NCBI RefSeq assembly: GCF_030272615.1
Contig: NC_081414.1
Span: forward strand, 312,811,664 to 312,875,663
From: Cryptomeria japonica
Taxonomy: Eukaryota > Streptophyta > Pinopsida > Cupressales > Cupressaceae
DNA length: 64,000 nt
Direction of reading: 5' to 3'
Shown: positions 22,327 to 33,605 of the stretch, piece after piece
Layout of the letters: each line of letters begins with the position of its first letter
Position numbering within the stretch: position 1 is the stretch's first letter
Notes under the pieces: model-generated
Told to the model about the DNA's origin: nothing
Databases searched by the model: none
What the model saw: only the letters and a program-made list of their open reading frames with translations
Position numbers and translations under genes: made by a program

Positions 22327-23562
22327 CTATGGTTGCCATTGGTTATTTGGTGCATAAGACTTACCACTATAACCAGAAAAGGAAAATGGATCAGGTGGCA
22401 TACCTTGTCTTTGAAAATTTGGTCTTCTTTGAGCAACATAGAAGACTTGTTCATCTTCACCTTGAATTGGTTTGAAATCAGGTACTTCAACATTTGCAAC
22501 CATCTTACATCTGCAATCTTTCTTCCGTTGCTTACAATGAGGACAAAATTTTGCAAGAAATGCATCAGCTTCCGCATGCTTCTTCCTAGCTACCAATGTA
22601 TCCAACTGAGTAGCCATATTGTTTATAATGTTGTCCTTGAAATCTTTTAACAAATGGCTAAGTTCCAATCTATAAACTCCAGTTCTAGATGATGATGATG
22701 GTGCCCCTGGCTTAAATCTCCTATTCTTCTTAGAAGTAGATTTGGAATACTTCTTGCAAATTTGTCCTATTTCAGCCCAAGTAGATTGTGTAATGTCACC
22801 TCCCCCCATAAGATCTAAGGAATCGGTGCATTCATCACTGACACCCCTCAAGAATATCAATTTGAGGGAATCTTCATTCACAGTACCATGCTTGGACTTC
22901 TTGACACTAAACAAAAACCTTTCCAGATAATCCTCAAGGCTCTCATCTTCAGTTTGTGTCATTCTAAAGATATCATCCCCATGACGATCAGTGCCTCTAC
23001 AATAATATTTGTATTTTACAAGAAACAACCATTTCATCTCATCCCATGTATTGATTGTGCTACTACCCAAGCTCATAAACCATCTCAAGGACGACTCCTT
23101 CAAAGTGGCTGGAAAATTTTTGAGTCTATGGACATTTGTAGTATAGTCAAAACTCCTACAGAGAACATCAAAATCAAACAGAAATGTATCCGGATCCTCT
23201 GTCACCAACCCATAGAATTTAGGAAGTGAAGATGCTGGAATGTTCTTGAGGTTAGCATTATCATGTTGGTCAGAGATGGGAAACTCAAATGTTGGACTAG
23301 GTGGTGGTGGTGGATTATTTCCAATAGGAAGTGGGTTCCCTTGCATTGGACTTGTGGGGGTTATTACAATAGGCAATTCTTCTTCTTGTGGACCAAAAAG
23401 GAACTGAAGACTACCTTCTGGAAATTCAGACTCAGGGTGATTCAAATTTTGTGGGACTTGATACAGTTCAGCAAAAGGGTTTATATCTGAAAAATTATCT
23501 TCTGCATGAGTAGTATGAGTGGGCAGAAATCTAACTCTGGCATCTCTTCTTCTATTATGCAT
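22327..23562 (-). pseudogene. Gag of the Athila-like element
   Basis: Open for 411 codons from ATG 23,562 (MHNRRRDARVRFLPTH), 72 bases beyond the PBS. The retrotransposon gag core spans about residues 110-260: LKNIPASSLPKFYGL, then ESSLRWFMSLG, then the YYCRGTDRHGDDIF/LEDYLERFLF region, then LIFLRGVSDEC. A cysteine cluster CPHCKQRKKDCRC near residue 350 probably binds zinc. The protein packages element RNA into particles. It is intact up to the stop at 22,327, after which the same frame continues into protease. Confidence 0.85.
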
Positions 23563-23633
23563 GCAGATTCATAAAATTTCAAACAATTAACTAAAAAGTA
23601 AAATAATCATAAAAGGTTCTTAGCTTGACACCA

Positions 23634-23651
23634 TCCTTGACAACGGTGCCA
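23634..23651 (-). other. Primer-binding site of the Athila-like element
   Basis: The minus strand reads TGGCACCGTTGTCAAGGA four bases inside the 5' LTR. It matches 14 of 18 positions of the complement of the tRNA-Asp 3' end used by Athila elements (TGGCGCCGTTGCCGGGGA). All four differences are C-to-T or G-to-A, as expected from cytosine deamination. Confidence 0.75.
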
Positions 23652-23655
23652 AAAA

Positions 23656-24894
23656 TGTCTACCCCAACTACAATGACAATAATAATACCTCTAATTGAAA
23701 TCTCAATCTGAAGTTTGGACATTCATATGGTAGAGTTAACTATTTTCATGGTTGATGTTCATTTAGTTGTCAATCCAGGAACGTAAAACTTGAAATGGGT
23801 CTGCAATATATATGCGCTAAGCTCCTTAAATGATTATTCTGCATTACTGCAGTGACTAACATTATGCAAAAAGGAAAGGCAGGAATGGAAATCATAGAAG
23901 GCTACATGAAAGCTTCACAAAACAATGCTGAAATGATCTAATGAAAATAACAGAAATCACACCGTTTTGTCTTGGCTGCAGGAATAGTCAACGGATCTAT
24001 TTCCAGTGGCTGTAGGAACAATCTAGTCATGAACTTCTACTACAACTAAGTAAAAACTAACTTCAGTGATCATAAACACAAGATCACTCACCAAGTGCGC
24101 CCCCTTGGATGAGTGATATCAAACTCTCAGCAAAGTACTATTAATAGATCAGAACAACATATTCTTATTCATTTCTTTCTGAAAATGATTACATATTCTA
24201 AAAGAGAAAAAATCATAATGCTTAACAAAACTCTGCTCAATTCCTTTCCATTCTGTCTAACTCTCGGAAAGAAGGAAGAGCTTATTATAAAGAAAAGATC
24301 AACTACAATGGACAACTCAAGTTACGCCCAGAAGAAGAGGCGGATAATTGTCAGCTGAAGGAGATAACTGAGAGCTTGGCTGCAAGAACCGTGGATCTGA
24401 AACCGAACCATAGTCTTTGCACGCCAAAGCGATATTTTGCGAATTTAATATGCACCAGAGTTAAACTCCCATGGTGAAGTACAACTACTCCGATTATGCC
24501 ATTCATTGCGCTTGCTTGAATCTCCTTCAGTTTGACCTCCAATTATCTGAACGTGATTCTCCAATCCTTAGGCGCGAAAGAAAATCATCCACCGCAACAT
24601 CAATTATTATTTGCACTAAAACAAAAACAACATACAAGGACATGCATATGTATTTTACTTAATTAATACATTCATTAACTCACATATGACAGGGACAAAT
24701 CTTTTTGCTGCAAGGATAAATTGGCATGGCTATAGGAATTAACCGACAAAGTTCAAACATGATTTCTTAAGTTCAGTTTTAAAACATGGATTACATATAG
24801 TCAATTCGCAATACTTTATTATCACAATGCAACCCAAAAGATACCAAAAACCTAAGAGTCCTGATAAAAAACATGTCAATGCATCGACTTATCA
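23656..24894 (-). repeat. Athila-like 5' LTR (1,239 bases)
   Basis: Pairs with 15,466-16,730 over its full length, lacking 26 bases near 24,689. It is followed by the right copy of the attac duplication at 24,895-24,899. Confidence 0.95.
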
Positions 24895-24899
24895 ATTAC

Positions 24900-26296
24900 T
24901 ATCTTAATAATATTATTTTGTCATTGATGTCAATCAATTGATTTCCTGATTCAGTATGATGTTGCCATATCTTAATGAGTATGTTTTGATAAGTATAAAG
25001 ATGTCGGTAAGAGACACAAAATGAATGTGGAAATAAAAAGGGAACAATAAGTTATTCAATGGGCAACTATTACCGAGTTAGACAGTGATGAGATTATGTT
25101 GTTTTGATTGTTTTGATATCCTATATATGAGTATTCAAAGACTGAACAAAAAGGAGAAAAGATTTCAAGCTATAGAATTAGATAAGGCTTGATATTGTTC
25201 TATGTTACCGAGCAAGATGCTAGTCGGTAAACCCTAAGGTTATCACTATCGGTTAAAGAAGGCAGAATATCTACCGAGTGAAGTTCAATATTTACCGAGT
25301 AACAACCGAGTAATAATAGAATGCATTGGATGGATAAATACATTATTAAATGTAGAATACCAATGAGTTGGAGTTGATCAGATGATTGGTATGTCGTGCA
25401 AAAAGTTTGTTGAGGATCTACGATATCGAAAATACAAGAGATAGATCTACAACGCAGATTCAACGATCATAACCTAGCACAAGTTCCAAGGTGAGGTAAA
25501 ACGTTTTCAGATCGAAGGATACAATGAACCTAGTCACGTATGAAGATCTGATGGCTAAGATTGATCATGGGAAATGTGATCAAGGAGATTAAGCGGTTAT
25601 GTATTGTTCATAAATAAGAAATTGTTGATGAACAATACATGCGGGCAAAATAGAAGAACAGTGACACTACAGTAGTGATCACCGAGCACAGAAGATTGAA
25701 GATCTGATTGAAGAATAGATTGAGAAGCCCAACAAGAAGCAAGATAATTCTTATGACAAGATTGTTTTGAGCACATAGAATCTGCTTTAGCATTTCAGAC
25801 GTGAAGTTGCAAATATATTTTATTACTATTATTTATTTTGTAAATGATAGGTAATCTCTTAACCGAGTGGACTTAACAGTCTTATTTGTAAACCCTCTAG
25901 CAAGGTAACATTCTAAACGAGTGTTTGAAATCCTTTGACAAGGTCACTTCTAACAAAGTGCAAGACTCTAACAAGTCTGAGGGAAATCCCTTAACTGGGT
26001 CACATCTAGCAATGTGTTTTTGTAATCTGTAACTGGATTGGCTTTTAACCGAGCATACTCTAGAAGGGTATATTTCTTAGTGGGTCTGAAATCCCACAGT
26101 GGTTTTTCCCTATTTGGGTTTCCACGTTAAATATGGTGTTAAATGTGTTATGATATTTTAAGTGTATCTGTTTATGAGTATTGAATGATTTATAGTCATA
26201 GTTGCATATCAGTAAAGGCTACCAAGGTTGAATCTGGTGAATATATTGTATTGTGTGTTTTTTATGATTCATCCCCCCCTCTCATCTTAACTAACA
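24900..26296 (+). mobile_element. Copia 5' LTR, remaining 1,397 bases
   Basis: Continues the LTR begun at 15,427 after removal of the Athila-like element and one TSD copy. Repeated words such as accgagt and aacaaggtca, and a terminal ggtttttccctatttgggtt/tccacgtt segment, are typical of plant Copia LTRs. It ends ...CTAACA at 26,296, three bases before a primer-binding site. The 3' LTR partner was not found; the LTR end at 58,460-58,965 belongs to the same broad family but differs too much to be it. Confidence 0.75.
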
Positions 26297-26298
26297 AT

Positions 26299-26310
26299 TG
26301 GTATCAAATC
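26299..26310 (+). other. Copia primer-binding site (initiator tRNA-Met type)
   Basis: tggtatcaaatc lies just inside the LTR and matches TGGTATCAGAGC, the complement of the initiator tRNA-Met 3' end, at 10 of 12 positions. Confidence 0.75.
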
Positions 26311-26359
26311 TTTGGACTTCGGAAGAAAATTTTAAAGGTACTTGAGGCAAGATCCGAAG

Positions 26360-27322
26360 ATGTATAAAATGGATGCACCAAAGTTGAACAAATCAAGTTT
26401 CTCCACATGGCAAGAAAGGATGAAGCTGCACTTATCAGGAATTGGAGAATATGCAACATATTATCTAGAGAATGATTACATAGCACCTAGCACCAACCCG
26501 ATGACAATAGAAGAGATAAAGGCAAAGCAAGAACATATTCAAGCTATGATTGAAATAACATCCACATTAACCGACTCAGAGTTTAATGATCTAGAAGGCT
26601 GCAATGATGCCAAAGCGATGTGGATCAAGCTTGTATATGTGTATGGTGGTGATGAACATGTTCAGAGAGCAAAAGTAGATAGTCTAAGAGGTCAACTTGA
26701 ATGCATGAGAATGAATGAAGGTGAGAACATAACCCAATACAATACAAGGTTAAAGGAAACTATCAATCAAATCAAAGGAGCACAAGGAACTATTGAAGAA
26801 AAGGATGTAACAAGTAAGTTGCTTAGAACACTTCTACCTACTTATGCCATTTGAGTCTCTGCAATCAATGAATTAAGGTCTGTGCCAAACATGCCAGTCT
26901 CTTTGGATGCTACTATTGGTAAGTTGCATGCATTTGAGTTAAGTAATTTTGATAACAGTGGGTCCTCGGTAAATAAAGTTGAATATGCATTCAGTTCTTT
27001 TCATATTGGTGAATCTGATGATTACAATGATAGAATGTATAAGTATACTAAAGGAAATCACAATGGAGCAAGTGAAAGATTTCGCAAAAACATGGAAGAG
27101 GTACACAAACTATATGAAGAAATTAGAAAGCAAGAAGAGTTTGAAGCATTATTAGCTAGAAGGTTACCGAGAGGCAAAGGTAAGTATAAAAGAAAGTTAC
27201 CTTTAAAATGTTTTAACTATGATAGAATAGGACATATGGCTTCTAACTGTCCTGACAGAGAATCTAGTGAAATAAAAGAGATCCAATCTACAATTGAAAA
27301 CATAGAAATAGAAGAAAAATAG
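26360..27322 (+). pseudogene. Copia gag (UBN2-type) with degenerate zinc knuckle
   Basis: The frame starts MYKMDAPKLNKSSFSTW, with the tryptophan of the DUF4219/UBN2 gag signature, and continues through DAKAMWIKLVYVYGG and GENITQYNTRLKETI. It is interrupted by one TGA at 26,852 and ends at 27,322. The zinc knuckle near 27,210 reads CFNYDRIGHMASNC; the second Cys of the usual C-x2-C-x4-H-x4-C is Tyr, so zinc binding is probably lost. The protein would coat element RNA. Downstream pol is absent: a tandem duplication and then LINE-2 follow. Confidence 0.85.
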
Positions 27323-27588
27323 TTAAGGCATCATGTTAAAGAGGTCAAGTCTTAACTGGGAATTATTGAGCAAATTATTGGGCAAATAAAGGGAAATAAT
27401 AGTGAAACAAGTTGAGATACAAATAAAAAAAAGAGATCCAATCTACAATTGAAAACATAGAAATAGAAGAAAAATAGTTAAGGCATCATGTTAAAGAGGT
27501 CAAGTCTTAACTGGAAATTATTGAGCAAATTATTGGGCAAATAAAGGGAAATAATAGTGAAACAAGTTGAGATACAAATAAAAAAAAC
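27276..27588. repeat. 155-bp tandem duplication at the end of Copia gag
   Basis: The segment from aagagatccaatctac at 27,276 is repeated from 27,431 with hardly any change (one base missing in a g-run). It covers the last gag codons, the stop and the following spacer. Near identity implies a recent duplication. Confidence 0.95.
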
Positions 27589-27600
27589 GACTAGTGGGGC

Positions 27601-27615
27601 AAGGTTGTAAATATT
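27601..27615. repeat. LINE-2 target-site duplication, left copy
   Basis: aaggttgtaaatatt, 15 bases, is repeated exactly at 52,897-52,911 and brackets LINE-2 with its nested Tat element. Long TSDs of variable length are typical of target-primed reverse transcription. Confidence 0.9.
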
Positions 27616-29040
27616 TTTTTTAGTCAATAAATAGTTGGATAGGCCAGCACTTGTATTGATAATAAAAATGGGTACATTTAGAGGAGGTGCTTGTGTGTCG
27701 TTACCCTCCTGTCCAAAAAAGAATAGACATAGAGCCAAAAGGAAACAAAAGGGCAGTCTATGTCCACCTGAGCTCCTCTGCCCTTTTCTACCCAAGGAAC
27801 CAAAAAAATCTTGGTACAGAGAAAGGTACCATCTACCTACAACTATACTTCTATCTATAGTTTCCATACTGATTCCATAGCTATTGTGAGATATTGTGTA
27901 CAAGAATATGAGAAAAAACCCAAAAAGGAAACTGATAACCTGAGATGAAGAGAGCGAGGTCACTCACTCTCCAAGGAGCCCAAGATATTCTCATACAGGC
28001 TCTAAGTTGCAACAAATTTAGCAATGATCGGGCAGCCACGATCACATCCCATGTGTGCCTCCCTTGCAACAATTTCTTTGATGAGTCTCATGTCGTTCGG
28101 AATCCACAGTTTCCCTTTGCCAAGGGCCTATTCATTTCCTTCCTCAATCACACCATTATCATCCACCCCCCTATCCCTATGACCCTACAATCCTTCCTCC
28201 CTCACAAACTTCCCCAAATCATATGAATTTGGCCTGGCTAGACTATCTGTCACAAAGAGCAGAAAAACCAGATTTATGTTCTTCTCTACACGACTGTGAT
28301 TGAAATTCTCCATTTCCATGGTTTGCACAATTGAGAATTTTCTCACATCTCCCCCAGCATCTCAATCCATGTAGTAAGCATCCCGAGCCATGTAGTATTG
28401 ATGGTCAAACAGAATGCAATTCTGCTCATCAATATTGTCTAGTACCGCATCAATTTTCCCAAGAAATGAGTGTCAAAATAGCATTTGGCATACTTTATTT
28501 GTTCTGGGCTTGCAGATGCCCATTTGGATGCATATCACCAAGAACATAGTTGTTATGTTTGTGTTTAATCTGTACTCATGCATTACTCGAAAGAAATCTA
28601 AACCCTAAACCTTCTTTATTGCATGCAAAATCAGGGGATGCTTTCACTCCATCACCATATGCAGACGATTTTCCAAAACTTCTCCAAGGAAAGACATCTA
28701 CTGCTTGGTTGCTTCCAAGAGAACCATAGTGTCCATCACTAACACTTCCAGACTACTCGAAGATATAAGAAAATAATGTGGTTCTATTGCCATAATTTTT
28801 GTGTATATAAATTCTTCACCGAGAAGGTTGCGGTGTAAAATGAGTACTTGCCATAATGATTGCACCATCTGAGTTGGACCTTATAAAAGGCCTAGTTGAA
28901 ACCTATCCTACTCATAATCACAATATTGTGACATGGAGGCCTTGCACTTTGCCATCACGCAAAGTACCACTTCCAACTCAGCATCTCCTCTTCTTGGGAA
29001 GTTGTGAAATGATTAGCCCACCACTTGGCTAGATTTCCAA
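27616..29040 (-). other. LINE-2 3' untranslated region
   Basis: About 1.4 kb between the end of the RNase H domain and the poly(A) end, with no convincing continuous coding frame. Frames open on both strands at 27,478-27,963 cross the element boundary or lack any recognisable motif. Confidence 0.5.
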
Positions 29041-29049
29041 AAATGGGTG

Positions 29050-29640
29050 ATGGAGTGATGTGACCTCCCTTGTCACATCCAGACCTGTCAGGTCATGTGG
29101 GAAATTATTCTTGGGTACTATAACTATCCTCACTATCTTCACCTCAACCATCAAAAATCAACCCCAGCTCGTGCTACGATGTGAAATGATTCAAAAGAGA
29201 TTTTGTGTTCAGCTGATTGCTTTGCTAGATCATATGCCATCCCATTACCCTCCCAAAGAATATGATTGATTTTATATTCGATGAAGCCTTTTAATGTTTC
29301 TAATATGGGGGCAATCCATCTCTCAATCTACCAATTGACCGCCCATTTGCTTCTAATGACATTAACCATTAGTAGAGACTCTCCTTCAAGATGTCTTTTT
29401 GTTGCCCCCAATTTCTTACCAAGCTCAACTCCTTTCTACGCTACTCTGAATTCTGCTATATTATCGGTTGTTGTTCCAAAGTACTCAACCAATTTCCCTA
29501 TTGTGATGCCTTGATCATTCCGGGCCACACAGGCTGCCCCTGCATCCCTTGGGTTGCCCAGAGAGGCACCATTGAAGTTTATTTTGCTCCAGTCTTTTTT
29601 TGGGACCTGCCAGACTATGACATCCCTTGAATTTGCAGAG
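29050..29640 (-). pseudogene. LINE-2 RNase H domain
   Basis: Begins IVWQVPKKDWSKINFNGASLG near 29,620. The usual INFDGAS catalytic Asp is Asn here, a single G-to-A change that should abolish catalysis. It continues through VARNDQGITIGKLVEYFG, then a stop near 29,436, and on to ESLLMVNVI and HILWEGNGMAYDLAK, the family's later conserved blocks. Confidence 0.8.
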
Positions 29641-29852
29641 TCTTTGGGATGCGCCAATTCATGTCCCTTTGGGATCCTCAAGCCATGAAATTTTTGCATC
29701 ATCTCATTGTCTCTGTTAGTGAAAACATTAGATTTTTTTGTTTTCCTTTTGGCCGCTTCGTTGACCAGCTCTACTATTGAAGCTTTCTTTTTTGACACTA
29801 AAACTTCTCGAGACAGTTCCTGATCCTTGAAGATCCTTTTGTTCCTTTCCTT

Positions 29853-30197
29853 CTAGAGTTCCCAAATTGTTATTGAGGGAAGAACCTGCCAAATGTTGCT
29901 AAACATTCCTTTGTACATAAATCTGGGCCATGAGATGAACCATTCTTGCAGGCTCTGAGGTTCCACGTGTTGGAAACCCAATTTCCCCAATAGATATTTA
30001 CAACATTTTTGAGCAAAGGGGCAAGTCAATAATAGATGATTTGCAGTTTCCAGATTGCTCTTGCATAGGGAGCATCTACTAGGGCTACACATACCTATTT
30101 TGACTAGTCTATGTTGTGTCGAGATTATGTCTTGAATGACGAGCCAATAAAATACCCCTGCTTTAGGGAGTATGTATTTCCCCCATAGAAGTTTCAT
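29853..30197 (-). pseudogene. LINE-2 zf-RVT (zinc-binding in reverse transcriptase) segment
   Basis: Open for 114 codons: KAGVFYWLVIQDIISTQHRL, then CSLCKSNLETANHLLLTCPF, which holds the Cys-x2-Cys and His/Cys ligands of zf-RVT. This domain sits between RT and RNase H in plant LINE ORF2 proteins and is present here in that order. Confidence 0.85.
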
Positions 30198-30203
30198 TGG
30201 TCA

Positions 30204-30699
30204 CTAGTTCTTGGATTCTGCTGCTTCCTTTATACAGTAGCCAAGTTTAACCTTATATTCCCCATCCTTGGATGCACACCACCTAATTTTGTCATTTCCC
30301 TGAGCAACTGGGATGGGTCTCTCCTTGAGAATATTTGCAAGCCTATCCTTCTGATCTTGGGAGGCATTTATGAAATCCAAAGATTTCCAACACCATTTAT
30401 CAACCCCATTGATTTTGACTACTTCACCATAGTTGCATACCTTGGATCCCCATACTCTAGTGGTCTCTGCTCTAATTTTCCTCAAAGAAGGGTTAACATA
30501 AAACTTTGGATATCTGTCCCAAGAGTCCTCCCAAAATGAGGTTGAGATACCATTGCAGATTTCCTAGGTGATGTGCTTCGACACTATATCGGGCTGCTCT
30601 CACAAATGAAGTTCTAGATGGCCGACCCTTTAGGGGGATCTCTGACCCTTGAGATGTTGATTGGATCATCTAAGTCTAAATACTTTCTTTTGAGGAACC
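30204..30699 (-). pseudogene. LINE-2 ORF2 segment between RT and zf-RVT
   Basis: Minus-strand sequence from the Tat junction (LKRKYLDLDDPINISRVRDPP) through WGSKVCNYGEVVKING and RWCASKDGEYKVKLGY to a stop at 30,204. The wording matches the linker that follows RT in plant L1-type LINEs and joins exactly to the sequence beyond 48,216. Confidence 0.75.
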
Positions 30700-30704
30700 G
30701 AACC
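30700..30704. repeat. Tat element target-site duplication, left copy (gaacc)
   Basis: Pairs with ggacc at 48,212-48,216, four of five bases matching. The LINE-2 frame is restored with the ggacc form, so the left copy carries the later substitution. Confidence 0.7.
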
Positions 30705-31846
30705 TGTGTGTGAGAAAAAGTGGTTTGTAAGCTGCAAGCACAACACTTCAATTAAGTCATTATATGCATGGTTAGTAATCAATAATCAATAAGTAAAAAA
30801 ACCATAACAAAGCGACTAATTGCCTTCTAAAAGATGCGAGTATAAGATTGCTCTCAGATTGTTATAAGCAATACCAGTGACTAGACTACACCAAGACGAA
30901 GGATTTAATCTATATGATATTGACTGTATGGATGCAAGATGGATGAATAATTCAAGCAAACATCAATTCAAACAATAATGGATGTAAGCAATAATGGATG
31001 AAAAACGGATGCAAATAATCTAAAAAGCACAATAATCTTGAATGACTCTAGAGCGAAATTAGCGTGATAATAATCTCCAAGCGTGTTCTCAAAAATCTCT
31101 AGGGCAAATTTGAATGAGAGTTGAAGACTGAATTTATAGAGAATCACGAGAGAAAAGCTCAATACAAGATTAATTGAAAATAATTGAGAAATCAGGTTTA
31201 GTTAACCTTGAAATAGATTCCAATTATAGCTCAATTGAAATGCATTCAAATTAGAAGTCCAAGTTGCATTGGAAATAATAATAAATCAATTCCATGCATT
31301 TGTGATAAAAATAGATAATTCTTTTATTTATTCAAGAAAAGAGTCTTTTCAATGCAACTGAACTTCTTTTTTTGAAAAGCTTTGAGTTCCAATTTTAGAG
31401 AATAATTCAATAATTCAATTTAATTGCTTTTCTGATTTCAAGTTCTAAATTTAGAAAAAGAAATAATATCTCAAGTTTGATTTCTCTCTCAATTCAATTC
31501 TTTTATTTAATTTTTAATTCAACTCTTTGTTTGTGATTAATTCCTCTTTTGTAATAAATTAATTCCTTTTGCATGATTAAATGACAATTTTATTAATTAA
31601 TTAAATATGCAAAGATATTTAATAAATTAAAATAGGATAATTGATCAAAATGATATTCTTGGAAATGATTCAATTAATTAAATGAATATTTAATTAATAT
31701 TGAGTAATTGATTTGCCATGTGATATTTGATGATTAAAGAATCAATAATGTGCTCAAGATTGATTTAATTGCCTTTGGTTAGGACCTTGGTAATGTTGTC
31801 GAGATTAGGGGCCCATGGTTTAGATGACCATTTTTAGGGTATTACA
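30705..31846 (-). repeat. Tat 3' LTR (1,142 bases)
   Basis: Plus-strand edges are TGTGTGTGAG and AGGGTATTACA, so in the element's sense it starts TGTAATACCCT. It matches 47,084-48,211 throughout, with scattered substitutions and small indels. Confidence 0.95.
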
Positions 31847-31860
31847 TTTGCCCCTCTTTG
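31847..31860 (-). other. Tat polypurine tract
   Basis: The plus strand reads tttgcccctctttg beside the 3' LTR, so the minus strand carries CAAAGAGGGGCAAA, a purine-rich run in the expected position. Confidence 0.75.
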
Positions 31861-31961
31861 AATTAATGTGCGAGTAGCATGTTGGTTCAAAGAATGTGTG
31901 ATGTCTAGGAGATGCCAGTTCTAAACTTGAATGATCACGAACTAGATGAAGATTAAGGTGT

Positions 31962-32455
31962 TTAGCTTGATTCAAAGCGATAAAGTTGAATGAAGTCTGA
32001 TTAAAGCGATACCGATCCCGAACTTGATTGAACTGAGGAACGATAGAAAACAAAGATACCGAACTTGAACTTGATTGATCAAGAAGTGGATCTTACTGAT
32101 CTAGAACTTGATTGAACTTAGATGCAGTGAGTGATGATAAAAATCGATCTTGAACTTGAATGATCAAGATATGATGAAGATAAATTGTCCAGCTTGATCA
32201 AGAAACAAATACTAAACACCTAATTAGATTGAGTGTGATCAAAGATACTCTTTAAAGTTTTGATTGAGTTTAAACGAATAATCAACTTGATTTGAAGCGA
32301 TGAAATTGATTATTGTTAAGAGATTGATTAAGATGAAAGACAAATATCAGTTTGATTTGAAGCGATGAAACTGATATGCCCCTAGCAATTGATTCAATTC
32401 TGATAATCGAGAGATCTCAACTTGATGTGAAGCGATGAAGCTGAGATGCCCCTTA
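31962..32455 (-). repeat. Repeated hairpins with conserved loop near the Tat 3' LTR
   Basis: Four copies of a short motif at about 31,961-31,990, 32,281-32,310, 32,347-32,376 and 32,416-32,445 share the plus-strand loop GATTTGAAGCGATG, with small changes. Eight-base arms flank each loop. In minus-strand RNA the last three pair fully: AUCAAUUU/AAGUUGAU, AUCAGUUU/AAACUGAU and CUCAGCUU/AAGUUGAG, counting G-U pairs. Arm changes compensate each other. The last two copies also share a trailing atgcccct(t)agcaat. Between the first and second copies, gaacttgattga words recur. The region is just upstream of the polypurine tract in element sense. Confidence 0.8.
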
Positions 32456-33180
32456 GCAATAAGAATTCATTTTCTTTAGTTGAAAATATTTTGCTCGACT
32501 TTTGATGAAGATTTGAAATTTTTCTCGACTTTGAAGATGTAAGAATCAGGAGGTTATGAGTATGCCCCCTCGGGAACGAAATCGAAAGATAGCGAGGGTA
32601 CATGATGATTATAGGCAATTTTTAACAATGATAATTATTTGAGCACAAATTGATTCAGAGTAATTTTTGTAGATTCGGCGTTGATTCATGAGAAATTAAG
32701 CGCAAAGTTGATATGTAGAATGAAATTGAGATTCAACATTGACTAATGAGAAATTGAGCGCAAAGTTGAAGTGAGAATGAGCATTTGATGAAAAAGCGTT
32801 AAGTGGTTCAAATTGTGAAATTGACTAGGAAAATGATCTTGTATTTCGATTTTGATCCCGAAAATGGAATCAGAACGGGCAAATTAGCTAAGGGTACAAT
32901 TTTCATGTCCCTCGGAGCAAGTTAAAAAATTAGGTTATTGGCTATATGGGACGAAAGGGTCATTTTCAAATCATTTTAAGCCTCCAAGTTTGAAAATTCA
33001 AAAAGCCTTCTGCGAAGAAAATGGTGGTCCCTACTCGTCAGCATCGATTCGAGCGCCAGAGAAGACATAATTGACCCCGAAACTATGAGCCAGCGGTAAG
33101 TGATCAATCTTAAGCCTCTTTATGTTTTCAATTTTGAATTTTTTTGTTCATTTTTCAAGTTTTTCGAATGTGTGGGGTTG

Positions 33181-33430
33181 GGTTTCACATTTTATCGTGC
33201 AAGACAGGATCATGTCTCGTACGAGTAACTGGTAAAATTTCTTTTGTCATTTAGGGTCACTAGAATTGTCGTTCGGGATGCACCCTCGTATCATATGACA
33301 GGTCTGTTAAAAGACCATTTTGTCATGCGAGAGCTAATAGTTTATTGTTTGGGGTTGTTTTGTCGTGCTAGAGCTATTCCTGCCTCGTACGAAATTCTGT
33401 CTCTCTGTGTTTTGTCATTCGGGAGACAAT
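33181..33430 (+). promoter_or_regulatory. Motif-rich leader upstream of the antisense PMD ORF
   Basis: Contains ctcgtacgag (33,216), cctcgtacgaa (33,382), tcatatgaca (33,291), tttatcgtgc (33,191) and ttttgtc[ag]t at 33,242, 33,328, 33,358 and 33,411. The same words, in the same direction relative to the following ORF, occur in the gag leader at 45,240-45,480. Role unknown; see findings. Confidence 0.5.
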
Positions 33431-33605
33431 GAGCATTTTTGGAGGTCTAAACATGAAATTTTGATTTTGCATTTAACTTAGTTGGATTTTCTTGATGTTT
33501 TACTTCTCTTGTAGGCTCATTTGGAATGTTTTCTAATGCTTCGTTGTTGGGTTTTTGTAGGTTCGATTACCTCCTGTACTATTTAGATGTGTTTATCCTC
33601 CTACT

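Larger units (their letters stand above)
15466..24894 (-). mobile_element. Complete Athila-like Ty3/gypsy retrotransposon
   Basis: A 9,429-base element transcribed on the minus strand, with LTRs at 15,466-16,730 (3') and 23,656-24,894 (5'), TG...CA ends and a perfect 5-bp TSD, attac (15,461-15,465 and 24,895-24,899). Internal order is PBS, gag, protease, RT, RNase H, integrase, then a downstream extra ORF, polypurine tract and 3' LTR. The protease active site reads DLG and the PBS resembles the tRNA-Asp type, both typical of the Athila lineage. Gag through RNase H share one frame with internal stops; integrase is in another. The element inserted into the Copia LTR. By eye the first 170 bases of the two LTRs differ at about ten sites, so it is not recent. 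Confidence 0.9.

Noticed and set aside
27478-27963. 161-codon minus-strand ORF with hydrophobic segments
   Set aside because: It crosses the LINE-2 3' end and TSD, so it is not a real gene.
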